Shown here: positions 41,768-51,866 of the stretch, piece after piece
Numbering within the stretch: position 1 is the stretch's first letter
Layout of the letters: the number at the start of each line of letters is the position of its first letter
Source of the DNA: Candidatus Cryosericum terrychapinii
GTDB lineage: Bacteria > Caldisericota > Caldisericia > Cryosericales > Cryosericaceae
Reading direction: 5' to 3'
Assembly: GCF_003570925.1 (NCBI RefSeq)
Contig: NZ_QXIS01000006.1
Span: 83,439 to 147,438, forward strand
Length of the DNA: 64,000 bases
Position numbers and translations under genes: made by a program
Notes under the pieces: generated by a model
Seen by the model: the letters and a program-made list of their open reading frames with translations, nothing else
What the model was told of the DNA's origin: nothing
Database searches by the model: none

Positions 41768-44023
41768 ATGGACGATATCCATTTCGAGCAGATCGCCAGG
41801 GTCGACGCACAGGGCAAGGCGTGCGGCACCACGGCGTACATGTCCGACCTCTCATTTCCGGGGATGCTGTATGCGTGGTTTGTGCGCAGCAAGTACCCGC
41901 ATGCCCTGGTCAAAAGCGTCGATATCAGCAAGGCAATGGCGCTGGACGGCGTCGTCACGGTGCTGACGGCGGCAGACGTGACCGGGTTCAACGGGTTCGG
42001 GATCGTTAATCCCGACATGCCGGTCATCTGCGGGGACAAGGTACGGTACATGGGGGATACTGTGGCGCTGGTGGCTGCAACGACCGAACGCATCGCCGAA
42101 CAGGCGGCGGCTCTGGTCGAGGTGGAGTACGAGGTCCTGCCCGTTGTCGACGACCCCATCGAAGCGCTGAAGCCTGATGCCCCCAAGGTCCATGACAAGG
42201 GCAACGTCTGCCTGCATACCCTCATCACGAAGGGTGACGTGGAGCAGGGCCTCCGTGAAGCGGATGTGGTCATCGAGCACGAATACCGGACGCCACGTCA
42301 GGCTCATACGGCGCTGGAGACCGAATCTGGTGTGGCGGTGCCGGAAGCCGACGGCTCGCTGTCGATGTATGCGGGTTCTCAGTATGCGTTCCGTGACCAG
42401 CTGCAGCTTGCCCGTATCCTGGGGATGAATCCCCGGATGATCCATGTCTACAGCAACCCAGTGGGTGGTGGTTTTGGAGGCAAGGACGAACTGACCATCC
42501 AGGGGGGCATTGCACTACTTGCCATGAAGACGGGCAAACCCGTCAAGGTTGTGCTCTCGCGTGAGGAGTCGCTGGTGTCGGGCTGGAAGCGCCATCCGTT
42601 CATCGTGCGCATCAGGACCGGTTTCAAGAACGACGGTACAATGCTTGCCAACGACGTCATCTGCTACGAGGACAAGGGGGCCTACTCGTCGCTTGGCGGC
42701 CCCATCCTCAACTTGGCCCTCGAACATGCTTCGTCCCTGTACCGCGTCCCCAACACGCGCCACGAGGGCTGGGCCGTGTTCACCAACAACGGTGTCTGTG
42801 GCGCGTTCCGTGGGTTCGGCGTTCCGCAGGTCCTGTTTGCGCTGGAATCCAACATGGACGAGGCGGCAGAGAAGCTGGGACTGGATCCGGTCACGATACG
42901 GCGGAAAAACGTCCTGTACCAGGGGGAGGTTTCCCCTATCGGCCATACCCTGCGTACGGGGGTCTCGATGGACCTCGTCCTCGACGCTATTGAGAAGTCG
43001 GACCTGTGGCAGCACCGTGAGGAATACAAGAAGACAGACAAACCATGGCTCCGGCGCGGGGTAGCTCTGTCGCTGGCTCCGCAGGGAGCCGGACTCGGGG
43101 TCGGGATTCCTGACTATGGCGGTGCGTACATCGATCTCGACCGGGACGGCAACTTCACGCTGCGCATCGGTCTTGTGGAGTATGGCCAGGGCACACATAC
43201 TGGGTTCACACAGATGGCAGCAGGCCTGCTGCACGTTCATCCATCGCGGGTGCGGATTGTCGCTGGCCAGACCGAAGGTTCGGTCGACACGGGGCCCGCC
43301 ACCGCTTCCCGCTCGACGTACACAGCCTCGAATGCCATTGCGGCAGCGTTCCACGATTTCGGTGTCAAGGTGGCCGGCGCGCTGGATGCGAAGTATCATA
43401 CCGGAGCGGATGCGGTCTGTGAGGCGAAGGACGGCGGCATGACGACGCTGGTGGGCTTCCGGACGTATGAGGAGCTGGCTCAGGAGTTTGCCCAGGAATC
43501 GCCATTGCGCGGGGAGGGCTACTTTGTGTGGCCGACCGCGGACCGGGAGATTCCAGGTGCTGCCGGGCTGCCACATTGGATCTACAGCTTCGCCGCACAG
43601 GCAGCGCTGGTCGAGGTCAACACCCTGACCGGTGAAACCCGCCTGCTCAAGGTCGCGACAGCCCTGGATACAGGACGCACAGTCAACCTGCAGCAGGTCG
43701 AGGGGCAGATCGACGGCGGCGTTGCGCAGGGCGAGGGGTTCGCCTTGTTCGAGGACACACTGATCGCAAAGGGGCAGGTGCGCACGAAGAACTTCTCGAC
43801 GTATATCATCCCGACCGTCCAGGATGTGCCCGAGCACGAGTATATCATCCTGGAGAATCCTGAGGGAACCAGTGCCTTCGGGGTGCGAGGCATTGGCGAA
43901 GTCGTGATGGTCCCGATCATCCCTGCTGTTGCCCTGGCTATCCACGATGCCACGGGTGTCTGGGTGCGCCAATTGCCCGCGACGCCCGAGCGCCTGTATC
44001 GACTGCTGCATCCAGGATTGTAG
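41768..44023 (+). CDS. Molybdenum hydroxylase large (molybdopterin-binding) subunit
   Basis: 751 residues from ATG 41768 behind AAAGGAG. VDAQGKACGTTAYMSDL starts the hammerhead domain; PVGGGFGGKDE, GAFRGFGVPQVLFALE and GVRGIGEVVMVPIIPA follow, the last with the catalytic Glu. QAHTALETESGVAV sits where xanthine dehydrogenases have the substrate-loop Glu. The operon resembles xanthine/nicotinate dehydrogenases, and the nucleoside importer 6 kb upstream would suit purine use, but the substrate cannot be fixed from sequence alone. Confidence 0.92.
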   Translation: MDDIHFEQIARVDAQGKACGTTAYMSDLSFPGMLYAWFVRSKYPHALVKSVDISKAMALDGVVTVLTAADVTGFNGFGIVNPDMPVICGDKVRYMGDTVALVAATTERIAEQAAALVEVEYEVLPVVDDPIEALKPDAPKVHDKGNVCLHTLITKGDVEQGLREADVVIEHEYRTPRQAHTALETESGVAVPEADGSLSMYAGSQYAFRDQLQLARILGMNPRMIHVYSNPVGGGFGGKDELTIQGGIALLAMKTGKPVKVVLSREESLVSGWKRHPFIVRIRTGFKNDGTMLANDVICYEDKGAYSSLGGPILNLALEHASSLYRVPNTRHEGWAVFTNNGVCGAFRGFGVPQVLFALESNMDEAAEKLGLDPVTIRRKNVLYQGEVSPIGHTLRTGVSMDLVLDAIEKSDLWQHREEYKKTDKPWLRRGVALSLAPQGAGLGVGIPDYGGAYIDLDRDGNFTLRIGLVEYGQGTHTGFTQMAAGLLHVHPSRVRIVAGQTEGSVDTGPATASRSTYTASNAIAAAFHDFGVKVAGALDAKYHTGADAVCEAKDGGMTTLVGFRTYEELAQEFAQESPLRGEGYFVWPTADREIPGAAGLPHWIYSFAAQAALVEVNTLTGETRLLKVATALDTGRTVNLQQVEGQIDGGVAQGEGFALFEDTLIAKGQVRTKNFSTYIIPTVQDVPEHEYIILENPEGTSAFGVRGIGEVVMVPIIPAVALAIHDATGVWVRQLPATPERLYRLLHPGL

Positions 44024-44503
44024 GACGGTGAAGCTGTATCGGGAACCCGCGGGGGTGGAGTGCCGTCTAACAAGAGGGTCGATGTAACCGCACATCGCGT
44101 CTAGGGCCATAAATGAAGTGTGAAGAGGGGCCGAGAGGGCCGTAGATGTGGCCCTGAGCATCTATTGCGGGCCGACGGCTGCGGATTAGTGAACACATTA
44201 GTGTTGCAATATACGATAGTGTGCTCAAACTTGAGTTAGGATAAGAGTGTGGCGGTGCGGTACCTCGTTGATGCACCGTGCGAACGATGAACTGAGAGGG
44301 TAGGGGGGAAGCACATGCGAGGGAGTATCTTGTACTGTCTGTAGTGGTGACTTTGTGAAGGCAGTTGTACTGCACGAAATGCAACAGGAGCACTACTAGT
44401 GTCAGGCAAAGTTCTTGGACATGCGGGTTGGTGGCACCGGAATTGGGGTGCTGCGTATCTTCTGCATAAGTGCCATGTGAATAGGTAACAAGGAGGAATA
44501 GGA
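44024..44503. other. Non-coding leader region before the large surface protein
   Basis: 480 bases without a credible gene; both strands have stops or lack SDs. A/T content is higher from 44170 to 44480. A small GGGCC/GGCCC hairpin lies at 44137-44155. No promoter matching the window's 16-bp rule was found, so the start of transcription is unknown. A long untranslated leader or different sigma factor is possible. Confidence 0.35.
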
Positions 44504-47500
44504 ATGACAAAGCGAATTCTCTCAATACTGATCGTGGCAGCACTTGTCGGTGGGGCAATGTTCAGCGCTCCCGCGAAGACGCGAGCAGGCGCCATCAGCG
44601 CCACTGTCGTAGCAAGCCCCGACACTACCGGAGCGACGAGTGCTGTGACCATCAATCTTACTACGTTGAGTGCGGCAACGACTTGGGAGATAACGTTCCC
44701 GAGCGCATTCACGGTACCATCTTCCATTGCGGTCGGCGCGGTCATGATCGGCATAACGCCAGCATCAGCCAGCGTGGTCGGCAACGTAGTGACCCTCACA
44801 ACGGCGAGCGTCCCGGCGGGCCCCCACAGCATTGTGTTCAACTCCTCAATTGGGATCGTCAATCCCTCCACCGCAAGCAACTACACTTTTGCGATCAGTA
44901 CGGACGGGGGAGATTATGCGAGCGGCTTCTATGCGAGCATCGTAGGTGGTGGTGGCTCCGGCAGTCTCACCATCACCCCGAGCTCCACGACCGCGGGTGC
45001 CACTAACGTGACTCTTCAGGTGGTCTTCACGCCGACCTACTCGGTAGGCTTCATATCCCTCAATCTGTCGGGGTACAATTTCTACGGGACACCGTCAACC
45101 TCCAACGTTTACGGTAGTGGCTCCGGTCTACTCACCAGTGTTTCCGGGTCCGGGAGCGCGTTGTACTTGACCTTCGGCACGGCACTGACGGCCGGCTATC
45201 CTTACACGCTGACTATTACCTCAGGTTGTAGCCTGATGAACCCCACGACAGCGAATACCTACACCATTACCGCGAACCTGACCGGTGGAGGGAGTCAGAC
45301 GCTTTCAGGCACCGTTACGATCGGCGGTGGCTCCGGCGGCCTCACCATCACCCCGAGCTCCACGACCGCGGGTGCCACTAACGTGACTCTTCAGGTGGTC
45401 TTCACGCCGACCTACTCGGTAGGCTTCATATCCCTCAATCTGTCGGGGTACAATTTCTACGGGACACCGTCAACCTCCAACGTTTACGGTAGTGGCTCCG
45501 GTCTACTCACCAGTGTTTCCGGGTCCGGGAGCGCGTTGTACTTGACCTTCGGCACGGCACTGACGGCCGGCTATCCTTACACGCTGACTATTACCTCAGG
45601 TTGTAGCCTGATGAACCCCACGACAGCGAATACCTACACCATTACCGCGAACCTGACCGGTGGAGGGAGTCAGACGCTTTCAGGCACCGTTACGATCGGC
45701 GGCGGCTCCGGCGGCCTCACCATCACCCCGAGCTCCACGACCGCGGGTGCCACTAACGTGACTCTTCAGGTGTCTTTCACTCCGACGTATTCGGTAAGCA
45801 CCATGCTCCTCTACCTCTCGGGGTACACCTTCATCGGGACACCTTCACTCTCCAACGTCTACATATCTGGCGGTTCCGGCTTGCTCACGGCAGTCTCCTT
45901 GTCCGGCGGGAACACACTATCATTGACGTTCGGCACGCCGCTGGTGGCCTACTCCTCCTACACACTGTACATCTATCCGGGTTCTGGCTTGATGAACCCC
46001 ACGACAGCGAATACCTACAGCATTACTGCTAACCTGTTCGGTGGAGGTGGCCAGACACTCACCGGCACCGTTACCATCGGTGGTGCGTCGGTGACTATTC
46101 AGAGCGTCAGCGTCAACCCCCTTACTCCCAGCAGCGTTGCGCAATTCGCTATCACCTTCTATACCAGTTCTTCGACAGCAGGAATCAAGTCCGGTGATAC
46201 GATCAGGGTCGAGTTCCCTGCCGGCACGCAGTTCCCATCTGGTTCGTTCTGCCCTACGTGCTTCGTTATCAACGGACAGACCGTGCAGGTGACGCCAACA
46301 CGGAGCAACTACGTCGTCACGATTACGGTTCCAGCAACAATCCCCGTCGCCACGCAGTATGTGTACCTGACGATCGGCACGACCGCGGGCATCGTCAACC
46401 CCCCCACGTCTGGCAGCTATTCGCTGAAGGTCTCGACCAGCATCGATACGACACAAGTGACCTCCAATCAATATGCGCTGGTCGGCACGTCCATCAGCAG
46501 CTTGGCTGTCACTGCCAACCCTACCGCTCAGGGTGCTTACCCCGAGCTGCGATTCACCTTCACGACGTCGAGTTCAGGTGGGCTCAGCCAGAACGATTAC
46601 ATCTACATTCAGTTTCCAACCGCGATGAACATGCCTTCGTCGGTCCCTGCCGCGTCCGTTACGGTGAACGGCGTTCAGGTATCGTCGATCAGCCTCGACG
46701 GGTCTGACAAGCTGTCCATCTACACGCCGATTTCCATCGGCAACAGCCAGCAGGTTGCGGTGGTTATTGCCGCGACGTCGGGCATCTCCAACCCATCTAC
46801 AGTGGGGACGACCCTGAGCTTCAGTGTCTCGACGTCCCAGGATGTGGGCGCCCAGACTGTCTCATACACGACGACGACCTCACAGATTAGCCAGGCTCAG
46901 GTGACGTTGACGACGAACGGCCTTGGCAAAGCATCGGGCTACACTGTGACTTTCCAGACCGGAGCCGGCGGGGCACTTACGGCCGGCATCGGGCGCATCT
47001 ACATCGTGTTCCCCAGCGGAACGACCGTTCCCGTATCCATGGCTGCGGCGAATGTTCGTGTCAATGGCGTGACGGCCTCCAACGTGTTCACTGTCACGAG
47101 CAACCGTCGCGTTGAGATCACTACGCCCGTCGCGGTAGCGGGATCTTCGCAGATCACCGTCGTCATCGACGTGGCAGCCAACATCGTCAACCCCTCGACA
47201 CCTGCTACCAGCTACACGCTGGCCGCGTACACCTCCTCTGAGCAAACGCTGGTCTACAGCGCTCAGTATTCCATTGTCAACCTCCCGACCAGCACTGCAG
47301 TAACCAACCCAACTGCTCCGGATGGTCTGAACGGCTACTACAGGACACGTCCGACAGTCTCGATAACGGCTACCAGCCCATCTGGGTATCCAGTCTCCAT
47401 CTACTACCGCATCAACAGCACAACTGACACGCTCTATGGTGGACCGGTGCAGATTCCCGATGGCACAGTAACCTTCACGTACTATGGCAAGGACTCGCAG

Positions 47501-48427
47501 AACAACCAGGAACAGGCAAAGCAACTGACTTTCAAGGTCGATGCTACGGCTCCTGTCGTGACGATTCTGAGTCCACTGGAAGGCACTGTCACATCAACTG
47601 GTGCGCTCTCCATTACAGGCCGTACTGAGGCCGGCGCCTCGGTGACAATCAATGGCACTTCTGTTGCTGTGCAGGCCAACGGAGACTTTGGAGGTAGCGT
47701 CGCACTTAGCGAAGGTGCAAATGCCATCCAGGTTGTTGCCACAGATTTGGCCGGCAATGTCGGTCAGATACGTGTGAACGTGACCCTCGACACCAAGCCG
47801 CCCGTGCTAAGCATAACGTCGCCGACGATCTACTCGACGGTGATGACCCAGCAGGTGGCGGTCACCGGCAAGACTGATCCCGGGTCGATCGTGACGGTCG
47901 GAGGCTCGAAGGTGAATGTGGCAGCAGATGGTTCGTTCAGCATCCTGTACATGTTCCCGAAGGAAGGGCTGAACGTCATCGACATAACGTCTACAGACGC
48001 GGCTGGGAATGTTGCCAAGACCGGCCTCCCTGTCACCTATGTGGCGCGCACGCTGATCCGGCTTCAGGTCGGCAACAAGACGGCAATGATCAACGACGCA
48101 TCCAAGACGCTCCAGGCGGCTCCCATCAATGTGAAGGGTGTCGTCATGGTCCCGCTCCGATTCATTGGAGAGGCTTTCGGGGCGACGGTAGAATGGGAGC
48201 CGATATTCAAACTCATCCGGCTTCAGCTGGGCTCCACGATGATTTACCTCCAGATAGGGTCCAACTATGCGTCGGTGAATGGCAAAAAGATCGTGCTCCA
48301 GGGTCTGCCGACCATTATCAAGGGCACGACGATGGTTCCGATCCGGTTCATCTCGGAGGCATTCAACGCGCAGGTGACGTGGGTTGCGGCGACACAGGGT
48401 GTAGAGATCACGTATCCGAAGCCCTGA
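44504..48427 (+). CDS. Large secreted surface protein with repeats, Ig-like domains and C-terminal stalk domain
   Basis: 1307 residues, SD AAGGAGGA. Residues 1-29 are a Sec signal peptide. Residues 155-404 are two nearly identical 125-residue units, and 405-529 a diverged third; each has NPTTANTYTITANL near its end. Further related beta units (NPPTSGSYSL, NPSTVGTTLSF, NPSTPATSYTL) continue to about 920. Two bacterial Ig-like units follow (ILSPLEGTVTSTG; ITSPTIYSTVM). The C-terminus is a stalk domain with GVVMVPLRFIGEAFGA and GTTMVPIRFISEAFNA. Probably a main surface-layer or adhesin component. Confidence 0.82.
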   Translation: MTKRILSILIVAALVGGAMFSAPAKTRAGAISATVVASPDTTGATSAVTINLTTLSAATTWEITFPSAFTVPSSIAVGAVMIGITPASASVVGNVVTLTTASVPAGPHSIVFNSSIGIVNPSTASNYTFAISTDGGDYASGFYASIVGGGGSGSLTITPSSTTAGATNVTLQVVFTPTYSVGFISLNLSGYNFYGTPSTSNVYGSGSGLLTSVSGSGSALYLTFGTALTAGYPYTLTITSGCSLMNPTTANTYTITANLTGGGSQTLSGTVTIGGGSGGLTITPSSTTAGATNVTLQVVFTPTYSVGFISLNLSGYNFYGTPSTSNVYGSGSGLLTSVSGSGSALYLTFGTALTAGYPYTLTITSGCSLMNPTTANTYTITANLTGGGSQTLSGTVTIGGGSGGLTITPSSTTAGATNVTLQVSFTPTYSVSTMLLYLSGYTFIGTPSLSNVYISGGSGLLTAVSLSGGNTLSLTFGTPLVAYSSYTLYIYPGSGLMNPTTANTYSITANLFGGGGQTLTGTVTIGGASVTIQSVSVNPLTPSSVAQFAITFYTSSSTAGIKSGDTIRVEFPAGTQFPSGSFCPTCFVINGQTVQVTPTRSNYVVTITVPATIPVATQYVYLTIGTTAGIVNPPTSGSYSLKVSTSIDTTQVTSNQYALVGTSISSLAVTANPTAQGAYPELRFTFTTSSSGGLSQNDYIYIQFPTAMNMPSSVPAASVTVNGVQVSSISLDGSDKLSIYTPISIGNSQQVAVVIAATSGISNPSTVGTTLSFSVSTSQDVGAQTVSYTTTTSQISQAQVTLTTNGLGKASGYTVTFQTGAGGALTAGIGRIYIVFPSGTTVPVSMAAANVRVNGVTASNVFTVTSNRRVEITTPVAVAGSSQITVVIDVAANIVNPSTPATSYTLAAYTSSEQTLVYSAQYSIVNLPTSTAVTNPTAPDGLNGYYRTRPTVSITATSPSGYPVSIYYRINSTTDTLYGGPVQIPDGTVTFTYYGKDSQNNQEQAKQLTFKVDATAPVVTILSPLEGTVTSTGALSITGRTEAGASVTINGTSVAVQANGDFGGSVALSEGANAIQVVATDLAGNVGQIRVNVTLDTKPPVLSITSPTIYSTVMTQQVAVTGKTDPGSIVTVGGSKVNVAADGSFSILYMFPKEGLNVIDITSTDAAGNVAKTGLPVTYVARTLIRLQVGNKTAMINDASKTLQAAPINVKGVVMVPLRFIGEAFGATVEWEPIFKLIRLQLGSTMIYLQIGSNYASVNGKKIVLQGLPTIIKGTTMVPIRFISEAFNAQVTWVAATQGVEITYPKP
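44966..45715 (+). repeat. Tandem duplication of 375 bp within the surface-protein gene
   Basis: Copy 1 is 44966-45340 and copy 2 is 45341-45715. By eye they differ only at one base, GGT versus GGC, in the terminal Gly-rich linker. A third unit at 45716 is identical for its first 57 bases, then diverges. The period of 125 codons keeps the frame. Confidence 0.93.
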
Positions 48428-48460
48428 ATCCAGTAACAACACATCAGAGGGGCGTGCATC

Positions 48461-49171
48461 ATGAAGCATGAGGGACTGATTGTCGGCCTGCTTGTCGTCG
48501 CAGTAGTCATTTCTGCGGTGGGACTGGTCCTCGGGGTTGCACGCCCTGCTCGCCAATCGAGGGTTGTCGCTGCCACTGGCACAGCTCAGAAGTCGTTTGT
48601 ACCAGATACCGCCCATTTGGACCTCGGTGTTCAGACGGACGCTTCAACAGTGCAGAAGGCTCAACAGGACAATGTGGCGACGATGAACGGCGTCCTGGCT
48701 GCCCTGAAAGCGGCCGGCGTCAAGAGCGAAGACATCCAGACCAGCAGTTTCTACGTCAACCAAAACTTTGACTACTCAAGTGGGAAGTCGTCGATACCCA
48801 CAGGATGGCGGGTCAGCAATACGATGGCTGTCACCACCAAGCCTGAGATCGTGTCGGCTATCATTGACGCGGCGTCGAAGGCCGGGGTGAACATCTTCAA
48901 CAGTATCAGCTTCGAGATCAGCAATCGCGAGGAGCTGAAGGCAGGACTGATGAAGGATGCCATGGCGAACGCGCGGGCGAAAGCCCTGGGGACGCTGGCA
49001 GGCACAACTCATACCCTGGGTGACATCGTTTCGATAGCGGCAGACTGGTCCGGGCCTTCTGTGGTCACCTCTGGTGCAGAAGGAATGGGGGGCTATGCAA
49101 TGTCCGTCCCCGTGGAGGCCGGCACCAATGTCCTGTCGGTCTTGGTATCCGTCACCTTCGAGCTCGACTGA
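48461..49171 (+). CDS. SIMPL domain (DUF541) exported protein
   Basis: 236 residues; helix 6-27 anchors or exports it. ATGTAQKSFVPDTAHLDLGVQTDA, LKAAGVKSEDIQTSSFYVNQ, and ELKAGLMKDAMANARAKALGTLAG are the SIMPL/YggE signature (PF04402). The family is linked to oxidative-stress tolerance and envelope integrity, without a known reaction. It follows the surface-protein gene by 33 bases and probably shares its transcript. Confidence 0.85.
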   Translation: MKHEGLIVGLLVVAVVISAVGLVLGVARPARQSRVVAATGTAQKSFVPDTAHLDLGVQTDASTVQKAQQDNVATMNGVLAALKAAGVKSEDIQTSSFYVNQNFDYSSGKSSIPTGWRVSNTMAVTTKPEIVSAIIDAASKAGVNIFNSISFEISNREELKAGLMKDAMANARAKALGTLAGTTHTLGDIVSIAADWSGPSVVTSGAEGMGGYAMSVPVEAGTNVLSVLVSVTFELD

Positions 49172-49197
49172 AGGTTTCGCCGGTATAGTGTTCGTCT

Positions 49198-49233
49198 GTT
49201 TCGCCCCGTCGATCTCTCTCGACGGGGCGAAAC
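49198..49233 (+). terminator. Perfect long stem-loop after the SIMPL gene
   Basis: GTTTCGCCCCGTCGA (49198-49212), loop TCTCTC, TCGACGGGGCGAAAC (49219-49233): fifteen perfect pairs, no T-run. Confidence 0.6.
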
Positions 49234-49392
49234 CATGTTTCCGGTGTTGCATACCTGCGGCAGGATGGTAGTATGATTTTATGTTCTTCACAATTGGGGA
49301 CGGGAATCCAGTTGAATGCCACTTCTTGGCGTGACTGAACTGCACGCGCTATTTATGCTGACTTGCGGTTCACTGTCTGTTCACATAAAGCG

Positions 49393-49421
49393 ATGACACA
49401 ATCATCCATCGAGGGTAGAAT
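49393..49421 (+). promoter_or_regulatory. Promoter of the two-component operon, probably leaderless
   Basis: ATGACA (49393-49398) with 17 bases, or TGACAC with 16, before TAGAAT (49416-49421). The regulator's ATG follows after six bases and no SD exists. Confidence 0.5.
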
Positions 49422-49427
49422 ACAGCC

Positions 49428-50120
49428 ATGAGAAAGATACTTGTCGTCGAAGACGAAGAGAACATCCGTACGCTCGAGAAGCTTTATCTGCAGAAGGAAG
49501 GCTATGAACCCGTGCTGGCCGCAACCGGACGCGAGGCATTGCGCTTGTTTGACGAGCAGAAACCTGACCTTGTGATCCTGGACCTCATGCTGCCCGAACT
49601 GAGCGGCGAGGAGGTCTGCCGCGAAATCCGCAAGAAGTCGACCGTGCCGATTATCATGGTGACAGCCAAGAGTGATGAGATCCAGAAGCTGGAAGGCTTG
49701 GAGATCGGCGCAGATGACTATGTGACCAAGCCCTTCAGCCCGCGCGAACTCATGGCCCGCATCAAAGCGGCGCTCAGGCGGTATGACTGGGAGCGTCTGG
49801 CTGACACGGCGCCGGTGGAGAAACTGGTCTTCAAGGACATCGTCGTTTATCCGGGCAAGCACCGCGTTGTCAAGGCGGGCAAGGATATCATGCTCACTCC
49901 CAAGGAATTCGAGGTGTTCACGCTGCTGGTCAAAGCCAACGGTGAGCCTGTCTCGCGTTCCAGCCTCATCAAAGAGATCTACGGCGGCAGTGATGACGAA
50001 GTCTTCGACCGCACCATCGATGCCTACATCAAGAATATCCGCAAGAAAATCCAGGACGACCCCGGAAACCCGACGTACATCGAATCCATCTACGGAGTCG
50101 GATACCGTATCCTGGTGTAA
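49428..50120 (+). CDS. OmpR/PhoB family response regulator
   Basis: 230 residues. Receiver domain with D9, the phospho-acceptor D52 (VILDLMLP) and K101 (DDYVTKPF). A winged-helix domain covers 130-230 (MLTPKEFEVFTLLVKANGEPVSR, IYGVGYRIL). Partner of the kinase seven bases downstream. Signal and targets are unknown. Confidence 0.95.
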   Translation: MRKILVVEDEENIRTLEKLYLQKEGYEPVLAATGREALRLFDEQKPDLVILDLMLPELSGEEVCREIRKKSTVPIIMVTAKSDEIQKLEGLEIGADDYVTKPFSPRELMARIKAALRRYDWERLADTAPVEKLVFKDIVVYPGKHRVVKAGKDIMLTPKEFEVFTLLVKANGEPVSRSSLIKEIYGGSDDEVFDRTIDAYIKNIRKKIQDDPGNPTYIESIYGVGYRILV

Positions 50121-50126
50121 CGTGAC

Positions 50127-51296
50127 TTGTTGAAGAAGACGTCCAGCTTCCATACCAGGCTGATCCTCAGCTACGCGGCGCTTCTGGTACTGGTCATGGT
50201 GCTGTCGATCACCGTAGCAGACGCCTTCTTCATACGAGCATTCAAGACCTTCCTGGCCGGCGGATATGGGTCGCCCTTCGGCATCAAGTCGATGGTCATT
50301 GAGCCAAACAGCTATCTGCTGACCACCACGTATCTCAAGTTCCATGACATGATGCGTCTCTCCGTGTGGATCGGCGGATGCGCCGTCATGTTGATCGCGC
50401 TTGGCGTGGCAAGCTGGTTCACGCGACGCTTCTCTCAGCCCATCTCTGGGTTCGCCAGCTTTGCCGACCGCATCGGCCATGGCGACTACGGTGCACAGAT
50501 CTCGAACAATCAAGGACTGCGTGAGTTTGCCGAGCTGTCCGACTCGCTCAATCACATGGCGCATGAGCTAAAGTGCCGTGACGAGGTAGAGCAGGAACTC
50601 TTCTCCAACCTTTCTCATGAGCTTCGCACCCCTGTGACGGTCATCAAGGGCTACATGGAAGCTCTTGATGCCGAGCTGATCTCCAACCCCCAGGAGCTGC
50701 ATTCGGCGGCAGAAGCGATTTCCCAGGAGACGGCCAATCTCGAGGTCATGATCAACGAATTGCGGCAGCTTGCCCAGATCGACAATAATGCCGTCATGCC
50801 CGAGAAGTCGGACTTCGACGTTGATAAATTGCTGGGGTATATCTGGCGAAGGTTTGCCCCCATTGCTGCGGCCCGCGGAGTTCTGTTGCCGCACCAGTTC
50901 GAGGCGCACGTGAGGGTTCATCTCGACCGTCAGCTTCTGGACAGGGCAGTGGCCAATCTGCTGAGCAACGCCATCACTGCTACGCCCTCGGGACACTTCG
51001 TGACTCTCTCCAGCGCAGTTCATGAGTCGCGCGGGGTCAACATCGTCGTCGAGGATACCGGGTCCGGGATTCCCCAAGAAGACTTGGCTCACGTGTTCGA
51101 TCGCTTCTTCAGGGGGGACCGTTCGCGCAACAGGAGGAGCGGAGGCCTGGGCCTCGGTCTTCCCATCGCCAAGGATCTCGTCGAGATCGAAGGTGGTCGC
51201 CTCGACATCAGGAGCACGGTCAATGTTGGCACACGCGTAACCATCTCCTATCCGCGGTCTGTCATCGTACGCGACGAGTCCCTTCTGGCTTCCTGA
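50127..51296 (+). CDS. Membrane sensor histidine kinase
   Basis: 389 residues from a TTG start. Helices at about 12-34 and 78-97 flank a short, 40-residue extracytoplasmic loop; HAMP follows; SNLSHELRTP holds phospho-acceptor H164. The ATPase domain shows NLLSNAI (N box), VEDTGSGIP (G1) and GGLGLGLPIAK (G2). It partners the upstream regulator. Confidence 0.94.
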   Translation: MLKKTSSFHTRLILSYAALLVLVMVLSITVADAFFIRAFKTFLAGGYGSPFGIKSMVIEPNSYLLTTTYLKFHDMMRLSVWIGGCAVMLIALGVASWFTRRFSQPISGFASFADRIGHGDYGAQISNNQGLREFAELSDSLNHMAHELKCRDEVEQELFSNLSHELRTPVTVIKGYMEALDAELISNPQELHSAAEAISQETANLEVMINELRQLAQIDNNAVMPEKSDFDVDKLLGYIWRRFAPIAAARGVLLPHQFEAHVRVHLDRQLLDRAVANLLSNAITATPSGHFVTLSSAVHESRGVNIVVEDTGSGIPQEDLAHVFDRFFRGDRSRNRRSGGLGLGLPIAKDLVEIEGGRLDIRSTVNVGTRVTISYPRSVIVRDESLLAS

Positions 51297-51306
51297 AGAG
51301 CTCGTC

Positions 51307-51334
51307 TTGCACCTGTCGCTCGCAGGGTTACACT
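51307..51334 (+). promoter_or_regulatory. Promoter of the OsmC-family gene
   Basis: TTGCAC (51307-51312), 16-base spacer, TACACT (51329-51334). Confidence 0.5.
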
Positions 51335-51380
51335 GAGACCAGCGGCCCGTGGCGGCTGACTTGTCAACAGGGGGCGGTCC

Positions 51381-51842
51381 ATGGCCGGAGACAACATGCT
51401 GCACGCCGAAGTTCGTCAGACTGAGGGACTCACATTCGTGGCACGCGGGCCTTCCAATCACTGGGTTGTGCTGGACACGTCCGAATCGGGTGGCGGTCAC
51501 GGGGCGGGGTCCAACCCCATGGAACTGTTACTGATGGCGCTTGGTGGATGCACGGGGATGGACATCGTGTCGATTCTCGCCAAGATGAAAGAATCGTACA
51601 TGGGATTCCGTGTCGAGTTGTCCGGCGAACGTGCGGAGGAGCACCCCCACCGGTTCACCCGCATCTACGTTGACTACTACCTGACGAGTGACTCTGTTTT
51701 GACAGACAACGTTGCCAAAGCGATCCGGCTGTCCGCCGAGAAGTACTGCTCCGTCGGCGGGACACTGGTGCCCGGTGTCGCCTTGGTCCATAGGTATCAC
51801 ATCATCCGGGGCGCGGGCGAGGAGACCGGTGAGGTCGTCTGA
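51381..51842 (+). CDS. OsmC family peroxide-reducing/stress protein
   Basis: 153 residues with the two redox Cys of the family: C57 (LGGCTGMD) and C123 (KYCSVGG), preceded by the SNPMELLLMAL helix. Members such as OsmC and Ohr reduce peroxides; the longer YhfA-like branch is less well studied. ATG 51381 was chosen; ATG 51396 is possible. Confidence 0.88.
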   Translation: MAGDNMLHAEVRQTEGLTFVARGPSNHWVVLDTSESGGGHGAGSNPMELLLMALGGCTGMDIVSILAKMKESYMGFRVELSGERAEEHPHRFTRIYVDYYLTSDSVLTDNVAKAIRLSAEKYCSVGGTLVPGVALVHRYHIIRGAGEETGEVV

Positions 51843-51866
51843 TCGCCTGGTTAAACCGGTACGTCT

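Noticed and set aside
42515-44161. 548-codon minus-strand frame opposite the molybdenum hydroxylase gene
   Set aside because: Shadow of the conserved large subunit.
44966-45715. CRISPR-like array
   Set aside because: The repeats are 375 bp, contiguous, in frame and coding; no short repeat-spacer pattern occurs anywhere in the window.
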